Source of the DNA: Phenylobacterium sp. Root700
GTDB lineage: Bacteria > Pseudomonadota > Alphaproteobacteria > Caulobacterales > Caulobacteraceae
DNA: 64,000 bases
Assembly: GCF_001429025.1 (NCBI RefSeq)
Contig: NZ_LMHT01000015.1
Span: 52,542-116,541, forward strand
Reading direction: 5' to 3'
In this document: positions 62,359 to 64,000 of the stretch, one piece after another
How positions within the stretch are numbered: the stretch's first letter is position 1
Layout of the letters: every line of letters begins with the position of its first letter
The notes under the pieces: generated by a model
Told to the model about the DNA's origin: nothing
Database searches by the model: none
Seen by the model: the letters and a program-made list of their open reading frames with translations, nothing else
Translations under genes and position numbers: made by a program

Positions 62359-63534
62359 ATGTTCATGCGCTTTTTCACCGAGCTGCGCGAAGCCAAGGTC
62401 CCGGTGTCGCTGAAAGAGTACCTCATGCTGATGGAGGCGCTCGACAAGGTGGTGATCGATCGGAAGGTCGAGGACTTCTACTACCTCTCGCGCTCGGCGC
62501 TGGTGAAGGACGAGAAGAACCTCGACAAGTTCGACCAGGTGTTCAGCCACGTCTTCAAGGGCCTGGACAAGGTCGAGGGCGTCGGCACGGCCGACATCCC
62601 GGAAGAATGGCTGCGGAAGATCTCCGAGAAGTTCCTGACCGAGGAAGAAAAGGCGCAGATTGAGGCCATGGGCGGCTTCGACAAGCTGATGGAAGCGCTG
62701 GCCGAGCGCATGAAGGAACAGAAGGAACGCCACGAGGGCGGCGACAAGATGATCGGCACTGGCGGCACCTCGCCGTTCGGCGCCAACGGCTATCATCCCG
62801 AGGGCGTGCGCATCGGCCAGGACAAGGGTCGCCATGGCAAGGCGATCAAGGTCTGGGACAAGCGCGAGTACAAGAACCTCGACGACTCGGTCGAGCTCGG
62901 CACCCGCAACATCAAGGTCGCCCTGCGCCGGCTGCGCAAATGGGTCCGCGACGGCGCCGCCGAAGAACTCGACATGAACGGCACCATCAAGGGCACCGCC
63001 GAGAAGGGTTATCTGGATATCCAGCTGCGCCCGGAACGTCGCAACAAGATCAGCGTCCTGATCTTCTTCGACATCGGCGGCTCGATGGACAGCCACATCA
63101 AGGTCTGTGAGGAGCTGTTCTCGGCCGCGCGGACCGAGTTCAAGAACATGGAATTCTACTACTTCCACAACTGCCTCTATGAGAGCGTGTGGAAGGACAA
63201 TCGGCGCCGTCACGCCGAGAAGCTGAACACCTGGGACATCCTCCACAAATATTCCAGCGATTACAAAGTGATCTTCGTCGGCGACGCCACGATGAGCCCC
63301 TACGAAATCACCTATCCGGGCGGCTCGGTGGAGCACTGGAACGAAGAGGCCGGCGCGATCTGGATGGACCGCGTGGCCCAGATCTACGAGCACACGGTCT
63401 GGCTGAACCCCACCGCCGAGCGGCATTGGGACTACACCCCGTCGATCGAAGTCATGAAGCAACTCGTCGGCGATCGGATGTTCCCGCTCACCATCGAGGG
63501 CCTCGACAAGGCGATGCGGGAGTTGGCGCGCTAG
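62359..63534 (+). CDS. CoxE-like VWA-domain protein
   Basis: This 391-residue protein has a helical N-domain and a C-terminal von Willebrand A fold with MIDAS motif DIGGSMD (DxGxS), KISVLIFF-type beta strand 1 and FYYFHNCLYESVW. Proteins of this kind act with a MoxR AAA+ ATPase in metal-cofactor or complex assembly. No ATPase gene is adjacent. GGAAG precedes the ATG at 62359; a TTG at 62344 is an alternative. Confidence 0.87.
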   Translation: MFMRFFTELREAKVPVSLKEYLMLMEALDKVVIDRKVEDFYYLSRSALVKDEKNLDKFDQVFSHVFKGLDKVEGVGTADIPEEWLRKISEKFLTEEEKAQIEAMGGFDKLMEALAERMKEQKERHEGGDKMIGTGGTSPFGANGYHPEGVRIGQDKGRHGKAIKVWDKREYKNLDDSVELGTRNIKVALRRLRKWVRDGAAEELDMNGTIKGTAEKGYLDIQLRPERRNKISVLIFFDIGGSMDSHIKVCEELFSAARTEFKNMEFYYFHNCLYESVWKDNRRRHAEKLNTWDILHKYSSDYKVIFVGDATMSPYEITYPGGSVEHWNEEAGAIWMDRVAQIYEHTVWLNPTAERHWDYTPSIEVMKQLVGDRMFPLTIEGLDKAMRELAR

Positions 63535-63554
63535 CGCGCCGCATCGCGGTTTAG

Positions 63555-63579
63555 GTCACACCTGCTAAGCTGGTGTGAC
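63555..63579 (+). promoter_or_regulatory. Strong palindromic operator before a TetR gene
   Basis: GTCACACC (63555-63562) and GGTGTGAC (63572-63579) are perfect inverted repeats, and the 9-base interval is itself palindromic (GCT-A-AGC). It lies 19 bases before the GTG of the TetR gene and is a likely autoregulatory site. Confidence 0.7.
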
Positions 63580-63597
63580 ACCTGAGAGATTCGCCCA

Positions 63598-64000
63598 GTG
63601 GACACCGTCCCAGTCAACGATACCGGAGAGGCCAACGAGGCCGCCACCAAGGCCGCGGTCTTCTGCGCGGCCGAGCGCCTGTTCGCGCTGCACGGCTTCC
63701 AGAACGTCTCGGTCCGCGACATCACCGCCGCCGCCGGCGTGAACCTCGCCTCGGTGAACTACCACTTTGGGTCGAAGGACGCCCTGCTGTTCGAGATCTT
63801 CCGCCGGCGCACGGCGGAGCTGAACCGCGAACGCGCCCGGATGCTGCACGAGGCCAACGACCGCAACGCCGGCAAGCCGCCGGTGCGCGACATCCTCGAG
63901 GCGCTGTTCGCCCCGCCGCTGAAATGGGCCACGCCCGACAATGATCGGCGGATCTCGGTCCAGTTCATCATCCGCTCGCGCAGCGAGGGCACCGCCGAGA
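63598..64000 (+). CDS. TetR/AcrR-family regulator, 3' truncated
   Basis: The frame starts with a GTG at 63598 and runs off the window. The first 134 residues show a TetR helix-turn-helix (ERLFALHGFQNVSVRDITAA, AGVNLASVNYHFGSKDALL). The family and upstream palindrome suggest an autorepressor. The ligand domain is incomplete. Regulatory targets beyond the window cannot be named. Confidence 0.88.
   Translation, partial: MDTVPVNDTGEANEAATKAAVFCAAERLFALHGFQNVSVRDITAAAGVNLASVNYHFGSKDALLFEIFRRRTAELNRERARMLHEANDRNAGKPPVRDILEALFAPPLKWATPDNDRRISVQFIIRSRSEGTAE

Noticed and set aside
1..64000. tRNA or rRNA genes
   Set aside because: No T-loop-like GGTTCGAATCC patterns or rRNA-like conserved blocks were seen in the intergenic regions.

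Overview
The window is GC-rich, gene-dense, single-chromosome-type DNA from an alphaproteobacterium of the Caulobacterales, most likely Caulobacter or a close relative. The evidence is the kinase CckA beside fliQ-fliR-flhB, flagellar operons preceded by TTAA-type (CtrA-like) boxes and a sigma54-type promoter, several TonB-dependent receptors, and many GTG/TTG starts. I see no rRNA, tRNA, CRISPR array, prophage or insertion sequence. No gap between genes exceeds about 245 bases.

Layout. 1-11040: a 5'-truncated M14 peptidase, a large TonB-dependent receptor, a TPR/2OG-oxygenase fusion, a dicarboxylate-type symporter, a CorA/ZntB-like transporter, two tiny membrane proteins and a GFA-family protein. 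11163-14997: a same-strand cassette of LysR regulator, MFS exporter, Tat-exported hydrolase and cupin. 15141-30969: housekeeping and metabolic genes (PI-PLC-like, Nudix, EAL protein, DUF885 lipoprotein, fatty-acid desaturase, acyl-CoA synthetase, YoaK-type membrane protein, NADP oxidoreductase, TVP38 protein, DEAD-box helicase, NTF2-like protein, flavoprotein, MscS channel).

31019-51200 is a motility and cell-cycle island. cckA lies downstream of fliQ-fliR-flhB. An osmoprotectant ABC transporter sits between these genes and flgB-flgC-fliE. fliO-fliP diverge from flgB over a shared CtrA-like box. After an outer-membrane-type protein comes fliL-fliM-DUF6468-motE-TPR on the minus strand. flgF-flgG-flgA-flgH plus two paralogous exported proteins lie on the plus strand. 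The fliL/flgF gap holds TTAA boxes for fliL and a -24/-12 promoter for flgF, so early (CtrA) and late (sigma54) flagellar control meet there.

51360-56075 is a probable minus-strand operon: HDAC-like deacetylase, histidine phosphatase, xseB, ispA, dxs (isoprenoid precursor supply). 56113-64000 holds a GNAT acetyltransferase, a serine-recombinase-like protein lacking the catalytic serine but keeping a helix-turn-helix, a TetR/TonB receptor/metallophosphoesterase group, a MerC-like protein behind a Zur-box-like palindrome, a CoxE-type VWA protein, and a TetR regulator cut by the window end behind a strong palindromic operator.

The most interesting leads are the catalytically degenerate recombinase with its own inverted repeat, the Zur-like box on the MerC gene, the uncharacterised proteins inside the flagellar operons (973-aa TPR protein; the tandem paralogs after flgH), the shared CtrA box with a probably leaderless flgB, and a YoaK-type gene with no canonical start codon.
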